DNA from: Ceratothoa steindachneri
Taxonomy: Eukaryota; Arthropoda; Malacostraca; Isopoda; Cymothoidae
NCBI GenBank assembly: GCA_963969495.1
Contig: OZ018329.1
Coordinates: forward strand, 146,938,502-147,002,501
Length of the DNA stretch: 64,000 nt
Reading direction: 5' to 3'
Part shown: positions 48,650 to 61,893 of the stretch, one piece after another
How positions within the stretch are numbered: position 1 is the stretch's first letter
Layout: each line of letters begins with the position of its first letter
The notes under the pieces: generated by a model
What the model saw: the letters and a program-made list of their open reading frames with translations, nothing else
What the model was told of the DNA's origin: nothing
Database searches by the model: none
Program-made: the position numbers and the translations under genes

Positions 48650-51600
48650 TTAACTACTGTGACAAAATCTAGTTTATACCATTTTACCACTGTTACAAAC
48701 TCTAGTTTATACCATTTTCCTATTGGGAAAAACTCTAGTTTATACCATTTTAGCATTGTTACAAACTCTAGTTTATACGATTTTCCTATTGGAACAAACT
48801 CTAGTTTATACCATTTTACCACTGTTACAAACTCTAGTTTATACCATTTTCCTATTGGGACAAACTCTAGTTTATACTATTTTACCATTGTTACAAACTC
48901 TAGTTTATACCATTTTCCTATTGCGACAAATTCTAGTTTATACCCTTTTCCTATTGCAACAAACTCTAGTTAATACCATTTTACCACTTTGACAAACTCT
49001 ATTTATACCATTTTCCTAATACGACAAACTCTAGTTAATACCATTTTTTTTATTACGACAAACTCTAGTTTATACCATTTTACCACGGTTACAAACTCTA
49101 GTTCATGCCATTTTCCTATTGCGACAAACTCTAGTTTATACCATTTCATACTCTTACCAACTCTAGTTTATACAATTTTCCCTCACTTACAAACTCTAGT
49201 TTGTACCATTTTCCTACTGTAACAAACTCTAGTTTATACCATTTTCATATTGTTATTAACTCAAGTCTATACCATTTTCAGGCTGCTACAAATTAGTTTA
49301 TACCATTTTTCTACTGTTACAAAGTCTAGTTTATATCATTTTCCTACTGTTACAAACTCTAGTATAGACCATCTTCCTACTGTTACAAACTCTAGTTTAT
49401 ACTATTTTCCTACTATTACAAACTCTAGTTTATACCATTTTCCTACTGTTACAAACTCTAGTTTAGACCATTTTCCTACTTTTACAAACTAGAGTTTATA
49501 ATATTTTCCAACTAATACAAACTCAAGTTTATACCATTTTCCTAGTGTTACAAACTCAAGGGTATACCATTTACTTACTGTTACAAACTCTAGTTTATAA
49601 CATTTTCCTACTGTTAGAAACTCTAGTTTATACCATTTTGCTACTGTGACAAACCCTAGTTTATACCATTTTCCTTTTGCGACAAAATCAAGTTTATACC
49701 ATTTTACCACTGTGATAAACTCTAGTTTATACCATTTTCCTATTGCGACAAACTCTAGTTTATACCATTTTTTTATTACGACAAACTCTAGTTTATACCA
49801 TTTTACCACGGTTACAAACTCTAGTTCATGCCATTTTCCTATTGCGACAAACTCTAGTTTATACCATTTTCCTACTTTTACCAACTCTAGTTTATACCAT
49901 TTTACCACGGTTACAAACTCTAGTTTATACCATTTTCCTACTGTAACAAACTCTAGTTTATACCATTTTCATATTGTTATTAACTCTAGTATATACCATT
50001 TTCAGGCTGCTACAAATTAGTTTATACCATTTTTCTACTGTTACAAAGTCTAGTTTATATCATTTTCCTACTGTTAGAAACTCTAGTATAGACCATCTTC
50101 CTACTGTTACAATCTCTAGTTTATACTATTTTCCTACTATTACAAACTTTAGTTTATACCATTTTCCTACTGTTACAAACTCTAGTTTAGACCATTTTTC
50201 TACTTTTACAAACTCTAGTTTATAATATTTTCCAACTAATACAAACTCTAGTTTATACCATTTTCCTAGTGTTACAAACTCAAGGGTATATCATTTACCT
50301 ACTGTTACAAACTCTAGTTTATAACATTTTCCTACTGTTAGAAACTCTAGTTTATACCATTTTGCTACTGTGACAAACCCTAGTTTATACCATTTTCCTT
50401 TTGCGACAAACTCTAGTTTATACCATTTTACCACTGTGACAAACTCTAGTTTATACCATTTTACCACTGTGACAAACTCTAGTTTATACCATTTTACCAC
50501 GGTTACAAAATATAGTTTATACTATTTTCTTACTCTTACAAACTCTAGTTTATACCATTTTCCTAGTGTTACAAACCCTAGTTTATACCATTTTCATACT
50601 GTTATAAACTCTAGTTTATACCATTTTCATGCAGATATAAACTAGTTTATACCATTTTTCTACTATTACAAACTCTAGTTTATATCCTTTTCTTATTGTT
50701 ACAAACTCTAATTTATACCATTTTGCTACTGTTACAAACTCTAGTTTATACTATTTTCCTACTATTACAAACTCTAGTATATACCATTTTACTACTGTTA
50801 CAAACTCTAGTTTATACCATTTTACTATTGCGACAAACTCTAGTCTATACCATTTACCTACTGTTACAAACTCTAGTTTATACCATTTTCCTACTGTTAC
50901 AAACTCTAGTTTATACCATTTTGACACTGTGACAAACCCTAGTTTATACCATTTTCCTTTTGCGACAAACTCTAGTTTATACCATTTTACCAATGTGACA
51001 AACTCTAGTTGATACCATTTTCCTATTGCGACAAACTCTAGTTTATACCATTTTACCACTGTGACAAACTCTAGTTTTTACCGTTTTCCTATTGCGACAA
51101 ATTATACTTTATACCATTTTTCCACTGTTACAAACACTAGTTTATACCATTTTCCTACTGTTACAAACTCTCGTTCATACCATTTTCCTAGTGTTACAAA
51201 GTCTAGTTTATACCATTTTCCTAGTGTTACAAACGCTAGTTTATAGCATTTTCATATTGTTAGAAACTCTAGTTTATACGATTTTCTTATTGCGACAAAC
51301 TCTAGTTTATACCATTTTACTACTGTGACAAACCCTAGTTTAATCCATTTTCCTATTGCGAAAACTCTAGTTTATACCATTTTACCACTGTTACAAACTC
51401 TAGTTTATACCATTTACTTAGTGTTACAAACTCTAGTTTATACCATTTTAATATTGTTATAAACTCTAGTTTATACTATTTTCATGCTGATATAAACTAG
51501 TTTATACCATTTTTCTACTGTTACATACTCTAGTTTATATCATTTTCCTATTGTTACAAACTTTACTTTATACCATTTTCCTACTGTTACAAACTCTAGT

Positions 51601-54600
51601 TTATACCATTTTACTACTGTTACAAACTCTAGTTTATACCTTTTTCATACTCTTACACACTCTAGTTTATATCATTTTCCTACTCTTACAAACTCTAATT
51701 CATACCATTTTCCTACTATTACAAACTCTAGTCTTTACCATTTTACTACTGTTACAAACTCTAGTTTATACTATTTTCCTCCTGTTACCACTCTAGTTTA
51801 TACCATTTTCCTACTCTTACAAACTCTAGTTTATACCATTTTCTTACTGTTACAAACTCTAGTTTGTACCATTTTCCTACTGTTACAAACACTAGTTTAT
51901 ACCATTTTCCTACTGTTACAAACTCTCATTTATACCATTTTCCTACTGTTACAAAGTCTAGTTTATAACATTTTCCTACTGTTACAAACTCTAGTTTATA
52001 TTATTTTCTTACTGTTACAAACTCTAGTTTATACCATTTTCCTACTGTTACAACCACTAGTTTATACCATTTTCCTACTGTTACAAACTCTAGTTTATAC
52101 CATTTTTCTACTGTTACAAACTCTAGTTCATACCATTTTCCTACTGTTACAAACTCTAGTTTATACCATTTTCCTACTATTACAAACTCTAGTCTTTACC
52201 ATTTTACTACTGTTACAAACTCTAGTTTATACTATTTTCCTCCTGTTACCACTCTAGTTTATACCATTTTCCTACTCTTACAAACTCTAGTTTATACCAT
52301 TTTCTTACTGTTACAAACTCTAGTTTGTACCATTTTCCTACTGTTACAAACACTAGTTTATACCATTTTCCTACTGTTACAAACTCTAGTTTATTCCATT
52401 TTCTTACTGTCACCAACTCTAGTTTATACCATTTTCCGACTGTTACAAACTCTAGTTGATACCATTTTCCTACCCTTACAAACTCTAGTTTATACCATTT
52501 CCCTACTGTTACCAACGCTAGTTTATACCATTTTCCTACTGTTACCAACTCTAGTTTATACCATTTTCCTACTGTTACAAACTCTAGTTTATAACATTTT
52601 ACTACTGTGACAAACCCTAGTTTATACCATTTTCCTATTGCGACAAACTCTAGTTTATACCATTTTACCACTGTGATAAACTCTTGTTTTTACCATTTTC
52701 CTATTGCGACAAACTCTAGTTCATACCATTTTTCCACTGTTACAAACACTAGTTTATACCCTTTTTCTATTGCAACAAACTCTAGTTTATACCATTTTAC
52801 CACTGTTACAAACTCTAGTTTATACCATTTTCCTAGTGTTACAAACTCTAGTTTATACCATTTTGATATTGTTATAAACTCTAGTTTATACTATTTTCAT
52901 GCTGATATAAACTAGTTTATACTATTTTCCTACTGTTACAAAGTCTAGTTTATACTATTTTCCTACTGTTACAAACTATAGTTTATACCATTTTCGTATT
53001 GTTACAAACTCTAGTGTATAACATTTTCTTACTGTTACAAACTCTAGTTTTTACCATTTTCCTACTGTTACAAACACTAGTATATACTATTTTCCTACTG
53101 TTACAAACTCTCGTTTATACCATTTTCCTACTGTTACAAACTATAGTTTATACCATTTTCATATCGTTATAAACTCTAGTTTATACCATTTTCATGCTGC
53201 TACAAATTAGTTTATACTATTTTTCTACTGTTAGAAAGTCTAATTTATATCATTTTCTTACTGTTACAAACTCTAGTTTATACTATTTTCCTACTATTAC
53301 AAACTCTAGTTCATACCATTTTCGTACTGTTACAAACTCTAGTTTATACCATTCACCTACTGTTAGAAACTCTAGTTTATACCATTTTCCTACCGTTACA
53401 AACTCTAATTTATACCATTTTACTACTGTGACAAACCCTAGTTTAATCCATTTTCCTATTGCGAAAACTCTAGTTTATACCATTTTACCACTGTTACAAA
53501 CTCTAGTTTTCCTATTTACTTAGTGTTACAAACTCTAGTTTATACCATTTTCATATTGTTATAAACTCTAGTTTATACTATTTTCATGCTGATATAAACT
53601 AGTTTATACCATTTTTCTACTGTTACATACTCTAGTTTATATCATTTTCCTATTGTTACAAACTTTACTTTATACCATTTTCCTACTGTTACAAACTCTA
53701 GTTTATACCATTTTACTACTGTTACAAACTCTAGTTTATACCTTTTTCATACTTTTACACACTCTAGTTTATATCATTTTCCTACTCTTACAAACTCTAA
53801 TTCATACCATTTTCCTACTATTACAAACTCTAGTCTTTACCATTTTACTACTGTTACAAACTTTAGTTTATACTATTTTCCTCCTGTTACCACTCTAGTT
53901 TATACCATTTTCCTACTCTTACAAACTCTAGTTTATACCATTTTCTTACTGTTACAAACTCTAGTTTGTACCATTTTCCTACTGTTACAAACACTAGTTT
54001 ATACCATTTTCCTACTGTTACAAACTCTCGTTTATACCATTTTCCTACTGTTACAAAGTCTAGTTTATACCATTTTCCTACTGTTACAAACTCTAGTTTA
54101 TATTATTTTCTTACTGTTACAAGCTCTAGTTTATACCATTTTCCTACTGTTACAACCACTAGTTTATACCATTTTCCTACTGTTACAAACTCTAGTTTAT
54201 ACCATTTTTCTACTGTTACAAACTCTAGTTTATACCATTTTCATACTGTTACAAACTCTAGTTTATACCATTTTCCTACTATTACAAACTCTAGTCTTTA
54301 CCATTTTACTACTGTTACAAACTCTAGTTTATACTATTTTCCTCCTGTTACCACTCTAGTTTATACCATTTTCCTACTCTTACAAACTCTAGTTTATACC
54401 ATTTTCTTACTGTTACAAACTCTAGTTTGTACCATATTCCTACTTTTATAAACACTAGTTTATACCATTTTCCTACTGTTACAAACTCTAGTTTATACCA
54501 TTTTCTTACTGTTACAAACTCTAGTTTATACCATTTTCCTACTATTACAACCACTAGTTTATACCATTTTCCTACTGTTACAAACTCTAGTTTATACCAT

Positions 54601-54662
54601 TTTCCTACTGTTACAAACTCTAGTTTATACCATTTTTCTACTGTTACAAACTCTAGTTTATA
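48650..54662. repeat. Second satellite array, 33-bp unit (~180 copies)
   Basis: This is a head-to-tail array of a 33-bp unit: ACAAACTCTAGTTTATACC, then ATTTTCCTACTGTT. The unit is 3 x 11, so frames stay open for long runs. They give 11-residue peptide repeats such as SLYHFPTVTNS (plus) or KWYKLEFVTVG (minus), broken wherever an indel occurs. Variant units (for example CTATTGCGAC, or CATATTGTTATAAAC) recur in order. Blocks repeat with offsets of about 724 bp (49250 versus 49974), about 463 bp (51730 versus 52193) and about 2102 bp (51551 versus 53653). That indicates higher-order amplification. There are no convincing start codons, signal sequence or fixed reading frame, so I treat it as non-coding. 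Both edges are sharp. Confidence 0.96.
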
Positions 54663-54682
54663 AACATCCTTCCCCCAGAGAG

Positions 54683-54706
54683 AAATTTCTGGTGAACCAG
54701 AAATTT
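54683..54706. repeat. Perfect 11-bp inverted repeat at satellite edge
   Basis: AAATTTCTGGT (54683-54693) and ACCAGAAATTT (54696-54706) are exact reverse complements separated by GA, about 20 bp outside the right edge of the 33-bp satellite. Confidence 0.9.
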
Positions 54707-56954
54707 ATGGAGACAAAGATTGTCCTTTGATTTATAAATATTTAAAAATTTAATCGAATAAATCCCATCACATAACGACCTTTCTTTCGATTTTTGTTGT
54801 AATACTGAGTTAATTTCAAGTATAGTGACTATGACAAATTTCTCAACTGATACTTTCTTTATTGTTGATCCAACCGTGATATAATTCAATTCTTTCTTCC
54901 TAGCTAAATGGCTAGCAATTTTTTCGAGCGTTGTCCTTTTTTCCTTTAAAGTAATCATTCATCATGGTACGTCTTTATTATCTCTCCGAGTCAGTATTAA
55001 TTTCATTACCATAATGCATATAATAAATGGTAGTTGACCTACAAAATCGCTTTTCGGAATACCACTAATCATGCATCAGAACTGTAATGAGACAGCTTTA
55101 ATTATAGTTCATAATTTCCGTTCTCTTTAACCAAACCTTAATCGATGTTATTTAATTATATCTCCTACTATTAATACTTACTTGCTTTCGCTATAGTATC
55201 TGCAAGTGTGTCTCCAAAATCGCCTTTGAAATCCACTTACATAAATGTGTTTCTGGGAACGACGCTAATTGTCTAATATGAGAATATAATAATAATAATC
55301 GACAATTAGTTCCTTACCTTGGGATTCCATACGTTTTCGAATAATGAAGGTTATGCCTAGTGTCTAAAGCACCCCGTCAGACATGAGTCTTCATATTGGC
55401 ATGATATGCGCCCTTTTATAAATGGAAGGGGTGCTCTTTTTCTATGGATTCATTGAATAATGCAGTTAGCGTTCTTGTAATAACTTTGAACAGCTTTGAA
55501 AATTAATTAGTGTAACGGGGTGCACCAAGGATCACTGTGTCCTTGTTCCATTCCTAATGGATGCATACATTTGTACCCCTTCCATGTGTAACGAGGGAGG
55601 GGGAGGACGCTATGGACGTATCTTTCTTATTGAAAGCGATGCTCTGATTTTAGCCTTTTCTCACGCCCTGGAAATTTAATATTTCCCTATGGATACAAAA
55701 TGTGTTTATGTGATCTTTGCTTCATATACCGATGTCTTCCACCTAAAAGAGTCGGGGGAGAAAGTGTCCAGCTTTGGCAGGTTCCAGGAAGAGCAAAGAA
55801 CGAAAATTAAACATAATTGTGAAGGATCTAAAATATCAACAATGGTAAAATAGCCCAAATATAAGGAGGCTCAAAGTGAGACCTTCCATTATAATTTTTA
55901 TTCTTGGAACAAAATTATGCCTCTTATGTTGGGTCTATTTTGAGTATTGCAAACAAAATCAAATTGTGCTTTCAATTTATCCTTAAGGGGATCATTTCGT
56001 TCGAATTTGCGAAGCTAATTTCGTGTTCAATTTAACCGGGGCTTACTTATAATCAACCGGGATCTTATGTTTGTCAAGGCTCTCAATTGTGTTATAGATA
56101 ATACACGTCATGTTTTTTTATCTTATTATCTTGTTACAAAAACGCGTTGAGTGTAAAAGAGATGCAAATGAGAGGTTTGGAAATAGGTAAATCCGAAGCG
56201 GGATTTCAAGACGAGAGAATCGTTTATGACGATTTCCTTGGAGACGGTTTGCCATTGGACGGCCTTCGAGTCTTATCACGGCGAGGCTCTCGAAAATATC
56301 ATGGGAAATATCAGGAGGGGGAAGGGGGTGCATAAAGTTTTATCGGGTGTACATGAGATGAAAAGAGGGATTTCCGAATCCTTTTTTACCTTATATTTAG
56401 TGGAGATGGAACGAGAGAAGGGATATACCACAGATAAAGGGAACGGCAAGTGAATAGAAAGAACAAGAAAACTAATACGAATGACAAATACGATAGCAAA
56501 ATTCGCCAACCTTTGAACTAACTTCATTCAAATGCTGGAGGCGGGAAGCCGTTAAGACAAAAGGTCAGGAATATGTCGTACTAAGGGTAGTCTTTCGGAA
56601 ATACGAACAGTAGAAAAATACGAAATGAATAAATAACTATGATTATTTCTAATACAACAGATCCAATTATATTCAGGTTAGAGAAATTAATTTTAAAATT
56701 ATTTTTTTATTAAGAAATCAATTGTAGGAAATATAAATATCGACATAAATACAAGAACTTAAGTTATATACCCCAATAAGATAACAAGTGCAAATATGTA
56801 CTCTATATATTGAATTATACACGAATATTATTTTTAAATAATTACTATTTGCAGCATTAATATCAAGAGAATGATTTAGGCCCGAAGTATATCTGTAATA
56901 TTACTTGTCCATCGTCTGTGTTGATTGGTTGTTTGCACGATGACGCAGGCCAAT
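54707..56954. other. AT-rich spacer
   Basis: No supported gene. The 101-codon minus frame 54653-54958 is the longest. It has an ordinary Lys/Leu/Ile composition and no recognised domain, and it overlaps the satellite edge and the hairpin. Two overlapping plus frames at 56147-56453 also lack recognisable domains. Confidence 0.4.
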
Positions 56955-57025
56955 GGAACTGCATGTGCGCATGCGCCTTTCTTGCCTCTTGGGAATCCAA
57001 AGCCTTATCCACTAGACTACGAGAA
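56955..57025 (-). mobile_element. tRNA-related SINE copy, shorter variant
   Basis: The minus strand reads TCTAGTGGATAAGGC, a good A-box/D-arm match, then TTTGGATTC. It is the same block as at about 48112-48135. The adjoining GCGCCTTTCTT (plus strand) is also shared. Compared with the 48.1-kb copy it lacks about 75 bp between these blocks. Confidence 0.45.
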
Positions 57026-57732
57026 CTCTTCTGTTTTCATAAATGGTTATATTTTATAGAATATATAAAGAGAAAAACCTTTATCGTGGTGTAATTTCTT
57101 CTTTCTGAATTCACAATTCCTCTTTCCATCTGTATTAGGGAAAGACAAACATTCAACTCCCGCATGTTTCACACAACTGACAAAATTCGAACAACTCAGC
57201 TGAATATTTTACAAGATTATAGAGAAGAAAATTTTATAGGAAATATATATACACACATAATGGAAGTAAAAAAATTTGGAGAATAAAAAAATAACACCTA
57301 ATTTATTTTAAATACTGTACTATCGGTATAAAGTTCTCACAACTTGGGTGAGATTCAATACAACTAAAAATGATCATTTATTTACTAAAATCAAATAATT
57401 TCGCTTAACTCCAGAGAGGTGACCTTTCAAATCTAAATCGCCCCACATCCTAAAAATCCCCAATGTCAGTACTAAATTAGAAAGCAATAAATCCCGATTA
57501 TTTTCGAGAATATAAATATATTCTCAGGCCTTTTGATATTGTTGGGTATGACCTTGAGGCCTTCTAAGGTGTCTGGGGAGCAATAAAGGGTGATAAAGAG
57601 ATGGAAAGAGAACAAGTGGATATGTGTAGTTTCGTAGTAATACAGTGTTAGAATAAGGAAATACAGTATCCCTGGCGCCTGGAATATCGTTTTAAGCGCC
57701 TGTGGGAAGGAAGCAGGTACGGCCTCGCTTCT
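57026..57732. other. Probable 3' UTR and downstream flank of the serine protease gene
   Basis: Downstream of the protease stop on the minus strand. Candidate AATAAA signals occur at 57377-57382 and about 57303. No other gene is seen. Confidence 0.4.
57377..57382 (-). terminator. Candidate polyadenylation signal AATAAA
   Basis: AATAAA on the minus strand, about 350 bp beyond the protease stop codon at 57733. In AT-rich DNA this hexamer is common, so the assignment is tentative. Confidence 0.3.
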
Positions 57733-57882
57733 TCACACGTTATCTGAGATCCACTTCAAATACTCCGGGATGAAAGCGTAAACGCCAGGGAAGTTCTCAT
57801 TGGCGCATCCAACCCCGAAGGAGATGACGCCTAGAAGGTAAGTCCGGGTTTGGTGAAAGAGGAGTGGGCCACCACTATCCCC
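57733..57882 (-). CDS. Trypsin-like serine protease, terminal exon
   Basis: After a pyrimidine-rich stretch and an AG acceptor on the minus strand, the exon opens directly with GDSGGPLLF, which holds the catalytic Ser195 (chymotrypsin numbering). It continues for 49 codons to a TGA. ISFGVGC aligns with the 214-220 wall of the S1 pocket. [16 protein letters not shown] is the normal end of S1A proteases. The intron is phase 0 (CAG|GGG). Together with the exon at 61894-62042 it gives four cysteines that fit the C168-C182 and C191-C220 disulfides. Arthropod S1A enzymes of this type act extracellularly in digestion, clotting or immunity. Which applies here cannot be told without the 5' exons, which lie outside the window. 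Confidence 0.92.
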   Translation of the reverse strand, partial: GDSGGPLLFHQTRTYLLGVISFGVGCANENFPGVYAFIPEYLKWISDNV

Positions 57883-58099
57883 CTGAAATGGAAAAATGAA
57901 TTCATCCTCGAGTTTTGTTGGAAACGCACTTACTCTCTACGCCCTTCCTTTCCATTCCGCCCACGTTCCCTCGTTGGGCAGTGCCGTTCGACTGCCCTTT
58001 CCTGAAGGTTGTTGTGTGAGCGTCAAATTATCGTCTTTCTCCAGCCACATACGTGAAGATAAAGGGAGCTGGTATGTTTCGAACTCGCCCGACTAGGAA

Positions 58100-60965
58100 G
58101 AGGCCGAGACTTTCGGCATCCCTTAGGAACCTCTTCCGCCCCACCATTCTTCATTTACCCAACACCTCCAAATCTCCCTCTTCCCCTGTGCTCATCAGCA
58201 GGCGCTGCCGGCGTCTCTTCTGAACATTAGGAGCCTAACCAATAAGTCGGAGTATGTCCATGACCTCGTTGTTTGCACTGGAGTTTCCTTTCTTGGCCTT
58301 ACTGAAACCTGGCTCGAGTCTGATTCTGGTTCATGCACTGCCCTTGCAACCCCTCCAGGTCATTCTTTCCGGCATGTTCCTCGGAACCACCGTGTAGGGA
58401 GGTTGCACTGATTTCCAAATCATTCTTCTCCCTGAATCTTCTCCCCTCGCCCCCTCTAGCCTCATTTGAGGCTTTCATTGCTGTCTCACGTGTTGTGCCC
58501 GCTCTGACTATTGTGGTCCTTTACCGCCCTCCCAGCTCGTCTCCGGCCTTATTTCTCAGGAGTTCAGTAACCTACTCTCCGACCTATCCTCTACTGGTTC
58601 TCTCCTTATTCTCGGTGACTTCAATCTTCCTAACCACAATGAGACTTTTCGCGCATTAATTGACATCATCGACCTCTTCTCTCTTACACAACATGTGTCA
58701 TCCCCAACACATATACATGTTAATATCTTTGACTTAGTCATCCCAAACCTCCATATATCTAACCTAACAGTAACTGACCTTTCTAATACGATTTCCGACT
58801 ACTTCTTGGTCAATTTTAAATTCTATATTCCCTTCCACCTACCTCCTCGCTCGTTCCGAGATCCTACTCCTTTCCGGCGACTATCGTCAATTGATACTAC
58901 TTCTCTCTTTAACGATGTTGTTTCTGCCCTACTCCCTATTGATACTACTGCTTCACATGACCAAACCTTAAACTCACTGCACCAATCATTACTTGCCTGC
59001 CTTGGCGTGCACGCCCAAATTATCACTCCTTCTTCAAACCGCCATCACCTTACCCCTTGGTTCACCATGGAACTCTTTCATTCAAAGAGGTCCTTAAGTG
59101 CCCATGAACGTGTCCTTCTTAAAGCACGCTCCCGTGGGCATGACACGACCTCTCTCTCACTTGCCTATCACCTTGCTACTTCGACTTATTCTTCCAAATT
59201 AAAAATCAGCACGTAAGGCTCATTCACGCAAACTTTTATCTGAGAGCAAGAATGACCCTCGGACTATCTTTCGTCTCCTCTGTCGTCTTTCTTCGCCTAG
59301 CCCCATTTCCCCCACCTCTCCTCCCATCAACCCCTCTACTCTTTCTAAATTTTCTCTGATAAAATTATTAACCTTCGCGCCGTACTACCCCAGTCATCTG
59401 ATCAAGCCCATGCTGTTCTTCCAAACCATACTCCATTGCCGCTTACCGTCCTCACTAGGGCATCCTCTGAGGAAGTAACTACCCTGATCTCACGCTCTAA
59501 CAAATCTGGATCACCTAAGGACGTCTTTCCACCCAAACTCCTCCACCAAATTCTCACTACTGTCCTCCCACTGATTCTTCATCTCTTTAACACTTCTCTT
59601 GCCACAGGGATGGTTCCCTCTTCCTTCAAACATGCCTCAATTTGTCCTATCCTTAAAAAAACACACCTTAACCCCTTTGAACCATCTAGCTATCGCCCTA
59701 TCTCATAGCTTCCATTCCTCTCTATAATCCTCGAGAGAGTGGTTTTCTCTCGCCTTAATGACCATATTTTTAACTGCAATATCGACAAAACGTACCATTC
59801 GGGGTTCAAAGCTGAAACCGCTCTTCTTAATGTTTTAGACGATTTACGTAGAGCTGCCGATAGGGGTTGTATATCCATTCTAGTCCTCCTAGACCTCTCC
59901 TCTGCTTTCGACCCCGTCGACCACACTGTCCTCCATGATCGTCTTCAAACTTTCTTTGGTCTCTCCGGCACTGCACTTGCTTGGTTCCGCTCATACCTCT
60001 CCTCCCGCACTCAGTCGGTCGCGCTCGATAACCTCTCCTCCGAGCCCGCGCCCATTCATTTTTGGGTGCCTCAGGGCTCAGTCCTTGGTCCCCTCCTCTT
60101 TCGCATCTACTTACTTCCTCTTGGCTCCCTTCTTTGCAATTTGGGCCTGTCCTTCCACCTCTATGCTGATGACACTCAGATATACCTGTCTTCATCCCCT
60201 GTGTAGAGATCTAAAGCTCTCTTTCCCTCCCTTAACCTTGGGGAAACCAATGTCGCCTTCTCTGTTACCGTTAGTAATCTTGGTGTATTTTCGATGAGCA
60301 CTCTCGTTTAAACGGCACATCTATCGTATCTGTAAGTCTTCCCTCGGTTTCTTCCGCAACTTTTCACGTATTCGATCCCATTCTGATCGACGAAGCCTTG
60401 AGACTGCTATTCATGTCTTCGTCACCTCACGCTTAGACTACTGCAATTCTCTTCTAGTGAATCTCCCTTCTTCGTCACTTCGCCCCCTACAACTAGTTCA
60501 AAACTATGCTGCCCGGCTCCTCCTTCGCCGCCCCCGGTTCTTTTCTTCGATGCCTCTGTTATAGGGGCTACACTGGTTAACCATTCGCTTCCGTACCCAC
60601 TGTAAAATTCTTCTCATCACCTACAAGGCCCTAAAACTCGAGGCTCCACCTTATCTCTCGTCTGCCCTTCCCCGTCGTCAAACTCCTCGGGCACTCCGGT
60701 CTAAACTCGCTCCCATCCTGAACACTCCTCGTTCTGTCCTCTGCTTGATGGGTGACCGTTCCTTCTCAGTTTGTGCTCCTAGACTCTGGAATGCTCTTCC
60801 TGCCGAAGTCCGATCCTCTTCCTCTCTTGCTACTTTTAAACGTCTCCTGAAGACTCATCTCTTCAGAATTGCCTTCTCTTCCCTGTAAACTTTCTCTACA
60901 CTCACTACACAACCTGCGTTCTGGGAGGGCTAACAGCCCTGAAGGGCGCATTATAAATACTTATT
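58100..60965 (+). pseudogene. L2-clade LINE (LINE F) inside the protease intron, decayed
   Basis: Read on the plus strand, antisense to the protease. Endonuclease blocks: LLNIRSLTNKS (about 58217), LTETWLESDS (about 58298) and LILGDFNLPN (about 58603). The SDH motif has changed to SDYF (about 58795), so the catalytic His is lost. RT blocks: LLDLSSAFDPVDHTVLH (A, about 59885), VPQGSVLGPLLF (B, about 60066) and FHLYADDTQIYLS (C, about 60155). A C-terminal block with FSVCAPRLWNALPAE follows (about 60765). Stops at 59707 and 60206 and several frameshifts interrupt it. The residue before VPQG is Trp where Gly is usual. The 3' end with ATAAATACTTATTATTAT (about 60952) matches the AT-rich short-repeat tail of L2 elements. 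ORF1 is not identified. Confidence 0.82.
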
Positions 60966-61893
60966 ATTATACTGTAGAACGCAATAGGCCACCTAATGAC
61001 TACCATCCCAAATTATTAGGATTAGTGGTATTAAAAAGTTTAATTCCATATCTGTGTGAGCATTCATGTAATTATTATTATTTAAATTTTTAACCATCCA
61101 ATATTAATATCATTCAAATAAAGAAATCTCAAAGAAAAAACCTAGAAATATTTTTTTCTTTTCTTGATCAGTTAATATCCGCCTCCGTTGTCTAGGGTGA
61201 TCCCAGTCCCTCTGTAGTAAGAAAATCGAAATTTGAAGTAAGGATGAGCGGGAAAGACAAGTCGAAAAGAAGAATAGAAATAAATCGTTAAAACGTCTTT
61301 CCTGATAAACTGAGAAGGATCAATCTTTGTGCTAGAGTACAAAGACGACCTTTTCAACATTTACTGCACCGATTGTACGGCGCCATTGCATTTCCATAGT
61401 GCGGAAAGACTTTTTGATCACCCAATATAAGACTATAGAAGGAATAGGAAAACGGTGAACATGACAAGGTACGAGCAGAAAGAGAATGACTTGTAGATTA
61501 TCACCTTTTCCTACCATCAAAGCCTAAACACGAGTCATCTACACCCCTACAGTCACACATGCAGTGTATGAGGTAACTTATATAGGCCAATTTTGCATTT
61601 ATTATGTCATCAGTGAATTTACGTAACACCGTCATTATAGCCTATCTCTCTCATGAGCGTATCCTGTTCTTCCGGACGGCAGTTTCATCATCTCTAGGAT
61701 GTCAACTCCATTTTATTAGTTATTTAATGATCTTGACAAATATGCACAAAAAAAATCATTTCGATATTCATGACCAAGTTAGGTTTGTCTCTTATTTTTT
61801 AATAAAAGATTACGAATTTTGATTTCCAAATAGAAATACATACATGTCGTCGCTATCTACCTTCGCTGCCCTTCTTGTTCACTTTTCCTTTAC
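60966..61893. other. Remaining intron sequence of the protease gene
   Basis: This is AT-rich, with only short open frames that lack domains. It belongs to the 4.0-kb phase-0 intron between the two protease exons. No further exon is detected here on either strand. Confidence 0.55.

Noticed and set aside
53966..54451. 161-codon frame
   Set aside because: It lies wholly within the 33-bp satellite and consists of the 11-residue repeat.
48650..54662. CRISPR array (33-bp repeats) or secreted repeat protein gene
   Set aside because: Repeats are directly adjacent with no spacers, and the context is animal DNA. Frames are reset by indels and lack credible starts.
54653..54958. 101-codon minus frame
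   Set aside because: It overlaps the satellite edge and a palindrome. No domain is recognised, and the composition is what AT-rich DNA gives.
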